From NCBI GenBank assembly GCA_902511575.1, contig CABXFU010000001.1, positions 144,583 through 208,582 of the forward strand: 64,000 nucleotides of DNA. The letters are read 5' to 3'. The notes beneath the pieces are model-generated. The model made no database searches and was not told the DNA's origin. It saw only the letters and a list, made by a program, of their open reading frames with translations. The position numbers and the translations under genes are program-made. The first letter of the stretch is position 1, and the number at the start of each line of letters is the position of its first letter. This DNA comes from an uncultured SAR86 cluster bacterium. Its GTDB lineage: Bacteria; Pseudomonadota; Gammaproteobacteria; Magnimaribacterales; D2472. Positions 54,003-62,330 of this stretch are shown in pieces.

Positions 54003-55141
54003 TAGAAACCGCTTATATCTGCATACCTTGCTTGATGAAACTCTGAGGTTCCAAAGATCTGTTCAACAACTCGTGCTCTTTTAAGATAGAAACCAATATC
54101 ATATTCATCAGTTACACCTATCCCACCATGCATTTGGATTGCTTCATTGCTTACTAGATGGAGGGTTTCTCCAGCTTGAAACTTAGCTAGACTAGAAAGT
54201 CTTTCTAGCTCATTTGAATTTTCATCTGCAGCATGCATGGCAGCAATTACTGCTGATTTAGTTAATTCAATTTCACAGAACATTTTTGCAGCTCTGTGCT
54301 GAAGAGCTTGGAAGGATCCAATTTGCACACCAAACTGCTTTCTCTCTTTGAGGTAATTAACCGTAACCTCGAAAGCTTCTTCGGTGTTTCCTAACATTTC
54401 TGCTGAAATAGCAATGCGACCCAAATCAAGAATTTTCTCAAGAGTTTCGCCAGCCAAGTCTTGCTCACCGAGTAAAGCATTTTGGTCTAATTTAAGATCA
54501 GACATTTCAATGTTTGCATAATTTCTAGAATCAGCTGTTGATATCTTAGTGATATCCAACCCAGCGCTATCTTTGTTGGCAACAAATACGGAAATACCAT
54601 TTGATTCTCCTGATTTACCAGAGGTTCGAGCAACTAACAAAATACTATCTGCACTTGCGCCATCCACAACAAATACTTTTTTTCCATTCAATACCCATTC
54701 ATCTCCATCAAGAACTGCGGTGGCGTCAATGGCAAAAGGATCATGGTGATTTCCTTCGTCAATTGCTAAAGCTGTTGTTAATTCGCCGGCTACTATTTTT
54801 GGCAGATAATTCTCTTTTTGCTCATCTGAGCCAAGCATATTGATAGCTGAAACGCCAAGAACGGATGTTGATAATATGGGAGAGGGTGTAAGGGTTTTAC
54901 CTAACTCCTGCATGATTACGCTGATACCAGCCATACCAAATTCTGAACCACCAAATTGCTCTGGAACAAGAATCCCAGACCAGCCAAGCTCAACCATTTC
55001 TTTCCAAACTGACTCATCCCAGCATTGGCTATTTTCGTTATCTCGCAACTCTCTAAAATGAGTCACGGGAGTTTTATCTCTAGCAAAACTTTGAGCTGTA
55101 TCTTTTAAAAACTGTTGTTCTTCTGTAAGTATTAATTTCAT
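54002..55141 (-). CDS. acyl-CoA dehydrogenase family protein, shorter partner
   Basis: A 379-residue acyl-CoA dehydrogenase-like flavoprotein: LTEEQQFLKDTAQSFARD at the start, GWSGILVPEQFGG, RKQFGVQIGSFQALQHRAAKM (about residue 270) and MHGGIGVTDEYDIGFYLKRA. At the catalytic Glu site of E-G-T enzymes it reads QIFGTSE, with Phe. It pairs with the 394-residue homologue encoded 7 bases upstream, the same arrangement as the other dehydrogenase pair in the window, and the two pairs appear to be paralogous. Followed by mazG with a 1-base overlap. Confidence 0.89.
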   Translation of the reverse strand: MKLILTEEQQFLKDTAQSFARDKTPVTHFRELRDNENSQCWDESVWKEMVELGWSGILVPEQFGGSEFGMAGISVIMQELGKTLTPSPILSTSVLGVSAINMLGSDEQKENYLPKIVAGELTTALAIDEGNHHDPFAIDATAVLDGDEWVLNGKKVFVVDGASADSILLVARTSGKSGESNGISVFVANKDSAGLDITKISTADSRNYANIEMSDLKLDQNALLGEQDLAGETLEKILDLGRIAISAEMLGNTEEAFEVTVNYLKERKQFGVQIGSFQALQHRAAKMFCEIELTKSAVIAAMHAADENSNELERLSSLAKFQAGETLHLVSNEAIQMHGGIGVTDEYDIGFYLKRARVVEQIFGTSEFHQARYADISGF

Positions 55142-55148
55142 GGGTTTC

Positions 55149-56333
55149 TTAGTTAGGTAGATCTAGAACTCTTCTGGAAATAACATTGAGCTGAACTTCA
55201 GAAGTTCCTCCCTCAATTGAATTAGCTTTAGTTCTTAGCCATGCTTTGGTTATGGCTTGCTCATCATCTGAAAAGCCTTCATTAGTCCAGCCTAAGCCTT
55301 TGTTTCCCATTGCAGCAATCATAAGCTCATAGCGATCTTTATTATGTTCGGTTCCATAGTATTTAAACATTGATGATGCAGCTGAGGCTTTCGCGCCTTC
55401 GTCTCCAGAGCGCTGCAGCGTTAGTCCAAACGCATGCTCTTTCATTTTGTGCAATGTTATATTTTCTCTTTGAGCTGAATTAGCTATTTGGCCATTAGCC
55501 TCACCTAAGTATTTTTTTGCTATATTTACAACATCTGCTCCAGATCCAGTCCCACCTCCAGCAAGACCAAAATTGGAAATAAAGTTTCTTTCATGTTGCA
55601 AGAGTTTTTTAGCTATTGTCCAGCCGGAATTTTCTACCCCAACAAGATTTTCTTTTGGCGCTTTGACATTATCAAAAAAAGTTTCACAAAATGGCGATTT
55701 GCCACTGATGAGTGTGATTGGCTTTGTGCTTACTCCTTCAGTTGCCATATCAATAAGCAAAAAACTAATTCCATTATGCTTTGGTTCTTTTGGACCAGTT
55801 CTTACAAGGGCAAATATCCAATCAGCTTTGTCTGCATAGGAAGTCCAAACTTTTTGACCATTGACTAAATAATGATCACCCATATCCTCTGCCTTGGTTG
55901 AAAGACTTGCTAAATCCGATCCTGAACCAGGTTCGGAGTAACCTTGGCACCATCTAATTTCACCTTTAATAATTTTTGGAAGATGTTCTCTTTTTTGCTC
56001 TTCTGAACCAAATTCAATTATGCACGGTGCTAGCATCCAAATACCAAAACTATTTAATGCTGGCCTTGCTTTAATTCTAAAGAGTTCCTGATGAAGGACT
56101 TTGGTTTGATCTCTATCTAAACCTCCGCCACCATATTCTTTTGGCAAATTAGGAGCGGTCCAACCCTTTTCACCCATTCTTTCAAGCCATAATTTTGATT
56201 CAGGATTAACGTATTCTGCATTTCTACCACCCCAAACTTCTTCTTCAGGTACAAGTGGAGTTCTCATAGAAGGAGGGCAATTTTCATCTAACCAATCTCT
56301 GACCTCTTGTCTAAACTGTTCTAAATGTTCCAT
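55149..56333 (-). CDS. acyl-CoA dehydrogenase family protein, longer partner
   Basis: A 394-residue acyl-CoA dehydrogenase. Features: EYGGGGLDRDQTKVLHQELF, the FAD/substrate loop IRWCQGYSEPGSGSDLASLS (about residues 131-150), GQKVWTSYADKADWIFALVR, and the C-terminal SIEGGTSEVQLNVISRRVLDLP. The residue directly before G-T is Gly, with a Glu one earlier. First gene of a dehydrogenase-dehydrogenase-mazG-acyltransferase run. It diverges from the iron alcohol dehydrogenase gene across a 149-base spacer, so alcohol, aldehyde and acyl-CoA oxidation may be linked. Confidence 0.9.
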   Translation of the reverse strand: MEHLEQFRQEVRDWLDENCPPSMRTPLVPEEEVWGGRNAEYVNPESKLWLERMGEKGWTAPNLPKEYGGGGLDRDQTKVLHQELFRIKARPALNSFGIWMLAPCIIEFGSEEQKREHLPKIIKGEIRWCQGYSEPGSGSDLASLSTKAEDMGDHYLVNGQKVWTSYADKADWIFALVRTGPKEPKHNGISFLLIDMATEGVSTKPITLISGKSPFCETFFDNVKAPKENLVGVENSGWTIAKKLLQHERNFISNFGLAGGGTGSGADVVNIAKKYLGEANGQIANSAQRENITLHKMKEHAFGLTLQRSGDEGAKASAASSMFKYYGTEHNKDRYELMIAAMGNKGLGWTNEGFSDDEQAITKAWLRTKANSIEGGTSEVQLNVISRRVLDLPN

Positions 56334-56449
56334 ATTTTCGATTGCTTGCGCTTATTAAAAGAAGAGCTATTATAATCAAGTAATTATTTTTTTGGTAATT
56401 TAAGACATAAAATCATGCTAGCTTCGGAGGCTGGAAAACCACTTATATC

Positions 56450-56480
56450 ATAATAATTATTCATTATTATCGGGAGGAAA
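56450..56480 (+). promoter_or_regulatory. inverted repeat and strong RBS ahead of the iron alcohol dehydrogenase gene
   Basis: ATAATAAT (56450-56457) and ATTATTAT (56463-56470) are perfect arms around a 5-base loop, directly followed by the ribosome-binding site GGGAGG (56472-56477), six bases before the ATG's preceding base. In RNA the hairpin would sit against the Shine-Dalgarno. A TATAAT lies further up at 56370-56375, and a lone TGGTAAT half-site like that of the two operators is at 56393-56399. Confidence 0.4.
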
Positions 56481-56482
56481 TA

Positions 56483-57613
56483 ATGCAACTTAAATATCTG
56501 AACAAACCACATTTTGAAAATGGAGCCATCAAGAATATCTCTCAATTGCTTAAAGAATATGGAATAAAGAATCCATTAATATGTACTGATCCTGGTCTGT
56601 CAAATATAGGTATGTCGGATATGATCAGAAACCTGCTATCAAATGAGCTTTCATCATCTTTCTACGAAGACACACCAGCTAATCCTACCGAGCAAGCTGT
56701 AATTGATGCCTTGGAAATATATAAACAAAATGACTGTGATGGCGTAATAGGATTTGGAGGTGGCTCGAGTATGGATTTGGCCAAAACGGTTGCGCTAATG
56801 GCCAATCACAAAGGAAATGTTGTTGACTACTGTGTAAATGAAGGAGGAGTTGGGAAAATCAATCAGACAATGCCAATGATCGCGATTCCTACTACTTCAG
56901 GAACAGGAAGTGAGGTTTCCCCAGGAGCAATAATTATTATGAATGATGGAAGGAAACTAATTTTAGCCAGCGATCATCTAATACCAACTGCTGCTATATG
57001 TGACCCTGAATTGACTTTGGGCTTACCCCCTGTTTTAACTGCTGGAGCGGGAATGGATGCTTTAACACATTGTATAGAAGCAGTAATGTCACCTGTTATC
57101 GACCCACCAGCTGAAGCAGTAGGATTAGACGGAATTCAAAAAGTTATCAGAGAAGAAAGCTTAATAAGGGCGGTCAAGGATGGTCAGGACAAAGATGCAA
57201 GATGGAATATGATGATGGCTTCTACAGAAGGCGCAATGGCATTTTATAAAGGCCTTGGGGCAGTTCATTCAATGAGTCATGCTTTAGGTGCTGATCAAGA
57301 ATTAAGACTTCATCACGGAACTCTTAATGGCGTCATTCTTCCTACAATCCTCAGATTCAATAAAGACCATGTGGGTGATAAATACTCGAGAATCGCACGC
57401 GCCATGGGCAAAGATGAAAATGTAGATTTAGCCGATGAGATAGAGAAATTAAATGCGGCTATAGGATTACCCAAAGGTCTTGGCGAAATGGGTGTTACAG
57501 AAGAAATGATTCCGCATCTAGTAGCTCATTCAATGACAGATCCTAGCAATGCAACTACTCCGAGACTTCCTTCTCAAGAAGAATGGGAGAAATTATTTTT
57601 AGAAGCGATGTGA
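56483..57613 (+). CDS. iron-containing alcohol dehydrogenase
   Basis: A 376-residue group III alcohol dehydrogenase. Cofactor site GFGGGSSMDLAKTVALM (about residue 95), then IPTTSGTGSEVSPGAII (about 137), metal-binding GAGMDALTHCIEAVMSP (about 190-207, includes His), and a second metal region MSHALGADQELRLHHGTLNG (about 265-285). It oxidises an alcohol or reduces an aldehyde with NAD(P). Substrate unknown; 1,3-propanediol, lactaldehyde and maleylacetate enzymes are relatives. A fragment of a zinc-type alcohol dehydrogenase lies immediately downstream. Confidence 0.92.
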   Translation: MQLKYLNKPHFENGAIKNISQLLKEYGIKNPLICTDPGLSNIGMSDMIRNLLSNELSSSFYEDTPANPTEQAVIDALEIYKQNDCDGVIGFGGGSSMDLAKTVALMANHKGNVVDYCVNEGGVGKINQTMPMIAIPTTSGTGSEVSPGAIIIMNDGRKLILASDHLIPTAAICDPELTLGLPPVLTAGAGMDALTHCIEAVMSPVIDPPAEAVGLDGIQKVIREESLIRAVKDGQDKDARWNMMMASTEGAMAFYKGLGAVHSMSHALGADQELRLHHGTLNGVILPTILRFNKDHVGDKYSRIARAMGKDENVDLADEIEKLNAAIGLPKGLGEMGVTEEMIPHLVAHSMTDPSNATTPRLPSQEEWEKLFLEAM

Positions 57614-57614
57614 T

Positions 57615-57757
57615 GAAGCAAAAACAAGATAGTTTAGACAACATATAACTATTAAGATTCCTGAGGTTAAAGCTATGCAGCTTCTGAAGAAAATCAGATC
57701 CTAGAAGATCTTAAAAATGGAAAGATTATAGGCAGAGCAGCTCTCATGCATATCTAA
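57615..57757 (+). pseudogene. eroded 3' end of a zinc-type alcohol dehydrogenase gene
   Basis: From 57671 the frame reads ...AASEENQILEDLKNGKII then GRAALMHI and stops at 57755-57757; this is the classic C-terminus (L-E-D-L-x-x-G-K-x-x-G-R-A) of medium-chain zinc alcohol dehydrogenases. One frame over, the preceding bases read ITIKIPEVKA, which fits the strand just before it, so a frameshift separates the two pieces. No catalytic domain remains. It may be the relic of an enzyme replaced by the iron type. The last bases overlap the sirtuin stop. Confidence 0.65.
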
Positions 57758-58500
57758 AGCTTTTGAATTAACCCACTGCATATATTTTGCAATTCATCGT
57801 TAATAACCATATCAGCAATTGAGTCATACCGAGTTTTTTCCCTATTTAAAATCACAAGCTTTGATCCTGATTGCATTGCTAAATTAGGAAGCTTTCCTGC
57901 AGGTAACACCTTTAAAGATGAGCCCATAACTATCATTAAGTCACTATCCTCTACAATATTTGAGGCCTTTTCCATATCCTCTTCATTCATGGGTTGACCA
58001 AAAGAGATGGTTGCAACTTTTACAGTTCCATTGCAAACAGTACATCTGGGTAATTGTTTTTTAGTTTTAATTGCATCATGAAAATCTGTAATATTTTGTT
58101 TTGCCCCACACTCCAAACAAGCAGCTTCAATAGCATTACCATGAATCTCTATCATTTTATTTCTAGGGATTCCTGATTTTTGATGGAGCCCATCAATATT
58201 CTGAGTTATTAGAAAATTATTTTTTTGCATGTTGATAATTTTTTCGACAAAAGCATGCCCTATGTTTGGTTTTATGTTTTTAAGAAGCGAATGAAGTTCA
58301 ATATTTCTCTCCCATGACAGCCTTTGTTTTTCCTCGCTAAGTAAAAACTCATTGAACTGAATTGGCTGATTTTTGGTCCAAAAACCATGATTGCTTCTAA
58401 AATCAGGTAACCCAGATTCTGTGCTGATTCCAGCACCAGTTAAAATAACTGTGCGATAGCTAGCTTTTACCAGCTTAATGATTTCATTAAATGTATTCAC
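57754..58500 (-). CDS. cobB: NAD-dependent protein deacylase (sirtuin)
   Basis: A 248-residue sirtuin. The NAD site is VILTGAGISTESGLPDFRS (about residue 18-36), QNIDGLHQKSG with the catalytic His in MIEIHGNAIE (about 100-122), zinc ligands in CLECG and CTVCNG, and IVMGSSLKVLPAG (about 190). It removes acyl groups from lysines, which may matter in a genome stretch rich in acyl-CoA genes. It starts with GTG at 58500, 42 bases from the divergent nadK ATG. Confidence 0.92.
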   Translation of the reverse strand: MNTFNEIIKLVKASYRTVILTGAGISTESGLPDFRSNHGFWTKNQPIQFNEFLLSEEKQRLSWERNIELHSLLKNIKPNIGHAFVEKIINMQKNNFLITQNIDGLHQKSGIPRNKMIEIHGNAIEAACLECGAKQNITDFHDAIKTKKQLPRCTVCNGTVKVATISFGQPMNEEDMEKASNIVEDSDLMIVMGSSLKVLPAGKLPNLAMQSGSKLVILNREKTRYDSIADMVINDELQNICSGLIQKL

Positions 58501-58529
58501 AAATTTGCTTTTAAATTGACTTCAGAGAG

Positions 58530-58535
58530 TATAAT
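58530..58535 (+). promoter_or_regulatory. -10 element of nadK, possibly leaderless
   Basis: A perfect TATAAT ends 7 bases before the ATG at 58543. It supports that ATG over the in-frame TTG at 58516, which would lie upstream of the -10 box and could not be in this transcript. Confidence 0.5.
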
Positions 58536-58542
58536 TGCTCGC

Positions 58543-59406
58543 ATGTTTAAAAATATAGGCATTGTTTTAAAAAAAAGCCTCTCATCCAATGAATCTTCTG
58601 TTGTAAGCGGGCTGCTTAGTGTTTTACTCAAAAACACTAAAACAATATATTCAACTGATCAGATTGACTTTGAGGGGGTGGATATTGTTGATATTGAAAA
58701 ATTTAATCAATCAGTTGATTTAATCGTTGTATTTGGTGGGGACGGTACTTTATTGGGGGCAGGAAGAAAATTTATTGAAAATGAAACTCCAATCTTGGGA
58801 ATAAATATGGGTGCTGTTGGCTTTCTGACTGATGTAAATATTGAAAACTTTGAATCAGTCATAAATGATGTTTTTAAAGGTAATTATATTCTTGAAGAGA
58901 GAAGTTTGGTTGAAGCGCAATTATCAGATCAAGAAGTTTTTGGTCTCAATGAAGTATTAATTCACTCAGGATCTTATGCTCAGCTAATGAGATATAGATT
59001 ATTGATTGATGGTAAGACTGTCTATGAGCAGCGATCAGATGGATTGATCGTTGCAACTCCAACTGGGTCAACTGCATATGCATTATCTGCAGGAGGATCA
59101 ATAGTTCATCCAGAGCTAAATATTTGGAATATTATCCCCATGATGTCACAGAGCCTTTCATCCAGACCTTTAATAGTCTCCAATAAGAAATCCTTGGAGA
59201 TTCAATTGATTGAAGGGCCTTTAGATCATGCAATGGTTTGTGTAGATGGTCAAAAAGATATACCTATTGAATATAATAACTCTATTCATATTTCCAAAAA
59301 GGACTTATCTTTAAAAATTATCCATCCCTCTGATAATGATTTTTATGAAGCCTGTAGAGAAAAACTTGGTTGGAGTCTGGATATTACTGCCAAGAAAACC
59401 CATTAG
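58543..59406 (+). CDS. nadK: NAD kinase
   Basis: A 287-residue enzyme phosphorylating NAD to NADP. It has IGIVLKKSLSSNE at the start, the family motif VVFGGDGTLLGAGR (about residue 65; catalytic Asp), NMGAVGFLTD, RSDGLIVATPTGSTAYALSAGGSI (about 165-188, in pieces) and a C-terminal substrate segment with VCVDGQKDIP. Start chosen at the ATG at 58543 because the promoter -10 lies between it and the TTG at 58516. The length matches E. coli NadK (292). Confidence 0.95.
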   Translation: MFKNIGIVLKKSLSSNESSVVSGLLSVLLKNTKTIYSTDQIDFEGVDIVDIEKFNQSVDLIVVFGGDGTLLGAGRKFIENETPILGINMGAVGFLTDVNIENFESVINDVFKGNYILEERSLVEAQLSDQEVFGLNEVLIHSGSYAQLMRYRLLIDGKTVYEQRSDGLIVATPTGSTAYALSAGGSIVHPELNIWNIIPMMSQSLSSRPLIVSNKKSLEIQLIEGPLDHAMVCVDGQKDIPIEYNNSIHISKKDLSLKIIHPSDNDFYEACREKLGWSLDITAKKTH

Positions 59407-59408
59407 AC

Positions 59409-60011
59409 TTGAATACTAGCTCCTTATACTTTTACATTATTGCTGTTGCTGTATTACTTAGCTTTTTAACAAATTTTGGTTATAGCAGTCTGCTAGAGCC
59501 ATTTCTATTTCTAAAAAGCAATGGGCCGAATTTATATCCATCATTCCAGAATACTTATATGAATTCTCAAGAATGGTGGCGACTTATCACCCCAACTTTT
59601 CTTCATTTCTCATTAACTCACTTAATATTTAATTGTTTATGGGTTTATATATTGGGATCAAAAATTGAAATTATTGACGGGAGAGGGGTTTTTTTAACCT
59701 TATTTTTAATCTCTGGATTATCAAGCAATCTTGGGCAATATTTCTTAACTGGTGATTATCTTTTTGGGGGATTAAGTGGGGCAGTTTATGGCCTCTTAGG
59801 CTACTGTTTTATTTTGGATCTAGATAATAGAGGGAAAAGATATGATTTACCAAATGCCTTATACATTTTTATGTTCATTTGGCTTTTAATTGGTTTTACT
59901 GGAGTGTTAAATATTTTTGGTTTTGGTAATGTTGCAAATATTGCACATTTAGTTGGTATGATAGCTGGATTTATTCTTGGCATAATTGCTAGGTATACAT
60001 TGAAATTTTAA
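59409..60011 (+). CDS. rhomboid family intramembrane serine protease
   Basis: A protein of about 200 residues with six membrane helices. Rhomboid hallmarks: WWRLITPTFLHFSLTHLIFN (about residues 55-75, the W-R and H-x-x-x-N region), the catalytic Ser in GGLSGAVYGLLG (about 120-131) and the partner His in NIAHLVGMIAGFILG (about 178-192). It cuts membrane proteins within the bilayer. There is no early ATG; I place the start at the TTG at 59409 just after the nadK stop. A TTG at 59370 would overlap nadK by 37 bases. galU follows 5 bases later. Confidence 0.88.
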   Translation: MNTSSLYFYIIAVAVLLSFLTNFGYSSLLEPFLFLKSNGPNLYPSFQNTYMNSQEWWRLITPTFLHFSLTHLIFNCLWVYILGSKIEIIDGRGVFLTLFLISGLSSNLGQYFLTGDYLFGGLSGAVYGLLGYCFILDLDNRGKRYDLPNALYIFMFIWLLIGFTGVLNIFGFGNVANIAHLVGMIAGFILGIIARYTLKF

Positions 60012-60016
60012 TTTAC

Positions 60017-60850
60017 ATGAAAAAAGTAACTAAAGCAGTATTTCCTGTAGCAGGACTCGGTACTAGGTTTTTACCAGCCACTAAAGCTATTCCAAAAGAA
60101 ATGCTTCCAATTATAGATAGGCCATTAATTGAATACGCTGTTGAAGAAGTGGTAAATGCTGGGATTAATGAGATTATTTTTATTACTAGCCATACTAAAA
60201 GAGCGATAGAGGATCATTTTGATCAAAACTTCGAGCTAGAAGAAAAGCTATTGAACGCAGGTAAAAAGGAATATCTAGAAAAAATTAATAGAGATATTTT
60301 CAGCAATGTAAAATTTACTTATGTAAGGCAAAAAACACAAAATGGTCTTGGAGATGCGATCTTGCATTCTGAGCATTTAATACAAGAAGAGGCCTTCGCA
60401 ATCATTCTTGCTGATGATTTAATAATTAACAACCCATCATGCATCAGTCAATTGATTGAAATCCATGAAGAGAACGAATGCTCTGTTATTGGTGTAAATG
60501 AGGTTCCAGAAAATGAAATGGAAAAATATGGCGTTATTTCTATTGATGAGCCTTCTTCAACAAATAACTCGTATGTTTTAAAAGATATTGTAGAAAAGCC
60601 AAAAAGCAATGCGCCATCAAACTTAGCAGTCGTTGGAAGATATGTGCTTTCAAGCAAGATCTTCAAATATTTAAAAAATCTTGAGCCAAGTGTTGGTGGT
60701 GAAGTCCAACTTACGGATGCAATTAAGCTAATGCTTAATGATGAAAAGGTTATTGGATATCTGTATGAAGGAACAAAATTTGATTGCGGGTCTAGGCATG
60801 GTTATGTAAATGCTATTAAGCACCTCGCTAAAGAAATATTAGATGACTAA
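60017..60850 (+). CDS. galU: UTP-glucose-1-phosphate uridylyltransferase
   Basis: A 277-residue nucleotidyltransferase making UDP-glucose. It opens with AVFPVAGLGTRFLPATKAIP and PKEMLPIIDRPLIEYAVEE, then QKTQNGLGDAILHSEHLI (about residue 105), AIILADDLII, and VEKPKSNAPSNLAVVGRYVL (about 190-209) and GTKFDCGSRHGYVNA near the end, as in GalU. It feeds polysaccharide and lipid glycosylation, joining the dTDP-sugar and UDP-sugar genes elsewhere in the window. Confidence 0.95.
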   Translation: MKKVTKAVFPVAGLGTRFLPATKAIPKEMLPIIDRPLIEYAVEEVVNAGINEIIFITSHTKRAIEDHFDQNFELEEKLLNAGKKEYLEKINRDIFSNVKFTYVRQKTQNGLGDAILHSEHLIQEEAFAIILADDLIINNPSCISQLIEIHEENECSVIGVNEVPENEMEKYGVISIDEPSSTNNSYVLKDIVEKPKSNAPSNLAVVGRYVLSSKIFKYLKNLEPSVGGEVQLTDAIKLMLNDEKVIGYLYEGTKFDCGSRHGYVNAIKHLAKEILDD

Positions 60851-60871
60851 GGCGGGTAGGGAAAATTTTAA

Positions 60872-61858
60872 ATGAGATTGGCATTATCGTTCTTAAGATT
60901 ACTGCCTCCTGAGATATCCCACTTTATAGCATTACATGCCTTAAAAATTTTATATAAAGCCAATCTTATAAGGTTTCTTTTTCCGCATGATAATTCTTCA
61001 GAATCATTTCAATTCAAAGGTTTAACCTTTAAAAATAGACTGGGTATTGCAGCTGGGCTGGATAAAAACGGCGATTTTCTTGATTCATTAGGAGCATTAG
61101 GTTTTGGCTTCATTGAAGTTGGCACTATTACTCCTAAACCACAGCCTGGCAATCCGAAGCCAAGAGTGTTCCGTTTTACTGACCAAGAAGCAATTATAAA
61201 TAGACTAGGTTTTAATAATAAAGGGGTTGATTACCTTGTAAAAAGAGTAAAGGGAAGAGAATATAATGGGGTTCTTGGAATTAATATTGGAGCAAACAAG
61301 GATTCTATAGGTCAGAAGAGAATCGATGATTATATTGAATGTTTTAGGAAAGTTTCTACTTATGCAGATTATATTACCGTTAATATTTCCTCACCAAATA
61401 CTCCTGGGTTGAGATCTCTGCATTCCAAAGAAAATTTTTTACCACTGTTTAAAGCTATTAGTCATGTTAGAGAAATAGAAAATTTTTTAAATCCAATTTT
61501 TATAAAATTATCACCAGACGAACACATAGATGTAATTTCTGAAATTACGAAAGCTATCAAAGAATTTAATTTTGATGGAGTAATCACTTCAAATACTACA
61601 ATTGACAAGAGCAATTTAATATTTGAATCCAAAGCAGATCTTTCAGGCGGCCTATCAGGCAAACCTTTGCTTGAAAAATCAAATGAACTTCTATCTTTAG
61701 TGCATTTAAGAGAGCCTGAGCTTTTGAAGATTGGAGTTGGCGGAGTTCATAATAAAGAGAGTTTTGATATGAAATTTGAGAAAGGAGCTTCCTTAGTACA
61801 AATCTATACAAGTTTTATTTATCATGGCCCGAAAATTATCAAAAAATTATTGAACTAA
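60872..61858 (+). CDS. pyrD: dihydroorotate dehydrogenase (quinone), class 2
   Basis: A 328-residue FMN enzyme oxidising dihydroorotate to orotate in pyrimidine synthesis, linked to the quinone pool. The N-terminal amphipathic helices (LPPEISHFIALHALKILYK) are the membrane-docking part of class 2 enzymes. The core has NRLGIAAGLDKNGDFLDSLG (about 56-75), GTITPKPQPGNPKPRVFR (about 88), NRLGFNNKG, the catalytic Ser in TVNISSPNTPGLRSL (about 170-184) and GVGGVHNKESF near the end. Standard length (336 in E. coli). Confidence 0.95.
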   Translation: MRLALSFLRLLPPEISHFIALHALKILYKANLIRFLFPHDNSSESFQFKGLTFKNRLGIAAGLDKNGDFLDSLGALGFGFIEVGTITPKPQPGNPKPRVFRFTDQEAIINRLGFNNKGVDYLVKRVKGREYNGVLGINIGANKDSIGQKRIDDYIECFRKVSTYADYITVNISSPNTPGLRSLHSKENFLPLFKAISHVREIENFLNPIFIKLSPDEHIDVISEITKAIKEFNFDGVITSNTTIDKSNLIFESKADLSGGLSGKPLLEKSNELLSLVHLREPELLKIGVGGVHNKESFDMKFEKGASLVQIYTSFIYHGPKIIKKLLN

Positions 61859-61866
61859 AATTTTTT

Positions 61867-62301
61867 ATGGAATTATATATTTCTCTTTTTGTTATTCTTT
61901 TTTTAGTTGGAGCAATAAGCTTTTTAAAGCCTTCAAAAAAAATGAAGGCACTCAGTGAAGTTAGAATGTCAGCTGCTAAAGAGGGTTTCAAGATTGGTTC
62001 TACGAATGAATTAAGAAAAAAATTTAAAAACTGGAGTCCCCAAGTAGCTATATATCAAATTAAAAATAGCTCTAATCATAAAAATTTACATTATTTGAAA
62101 ATAGAAAATAAGCTAAAACTTTATGAGCCAATCTCCTTTAAATATGACAACCAATTTCAAATAGTGGAAGAAAAAATTTCTCAATTACCGTCCTCTGTAC
62201 TTGAAATTATTTTTTATCAGTCCAATATAGCAATCGTTTGGAATGAAATGCTTGGCATTAGAGAGCTTTTAGAAATCAAGGAAGCTGTATTAAAAATATG
62301 A
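61867..62301 (+). CDS. hypothetical membrane-anchored protein
   Basis: A 144-residue protein I do not recognise. One N-terminal membrane helix (about residues 3-20, LYISLFVILFLVGAISFL) is followed by a Lys-rich basic stretch (KPSKKMKALSEVRMSAAKEGFK) and a soluble domain of mixed strands and helices ending in EMLGIRELLEIKEAVLK. It lies 8 bases after pyrD and 29 before topA, both in the same direction, so it is probably co-transcribed. The codon-intact frame and tight spacing argue it is real. Confidence 0.7.
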   Translation: MELYISLFVILFLVGAISFLKPSKKMKALSEVRMSAAKEGFKIGSTNELRKKFKNWSPQVAIYQIKNSSNHKNLHYLKIENKLKLYEPISFKYDNQFQIVEEKISQLPSSVLEIIFYQSNIAIVWNEMLGIRELLEIKEAVLKI

Positions 62302-62330
62302 ACTTTTACAAATTATAGTAAATTAAAATT

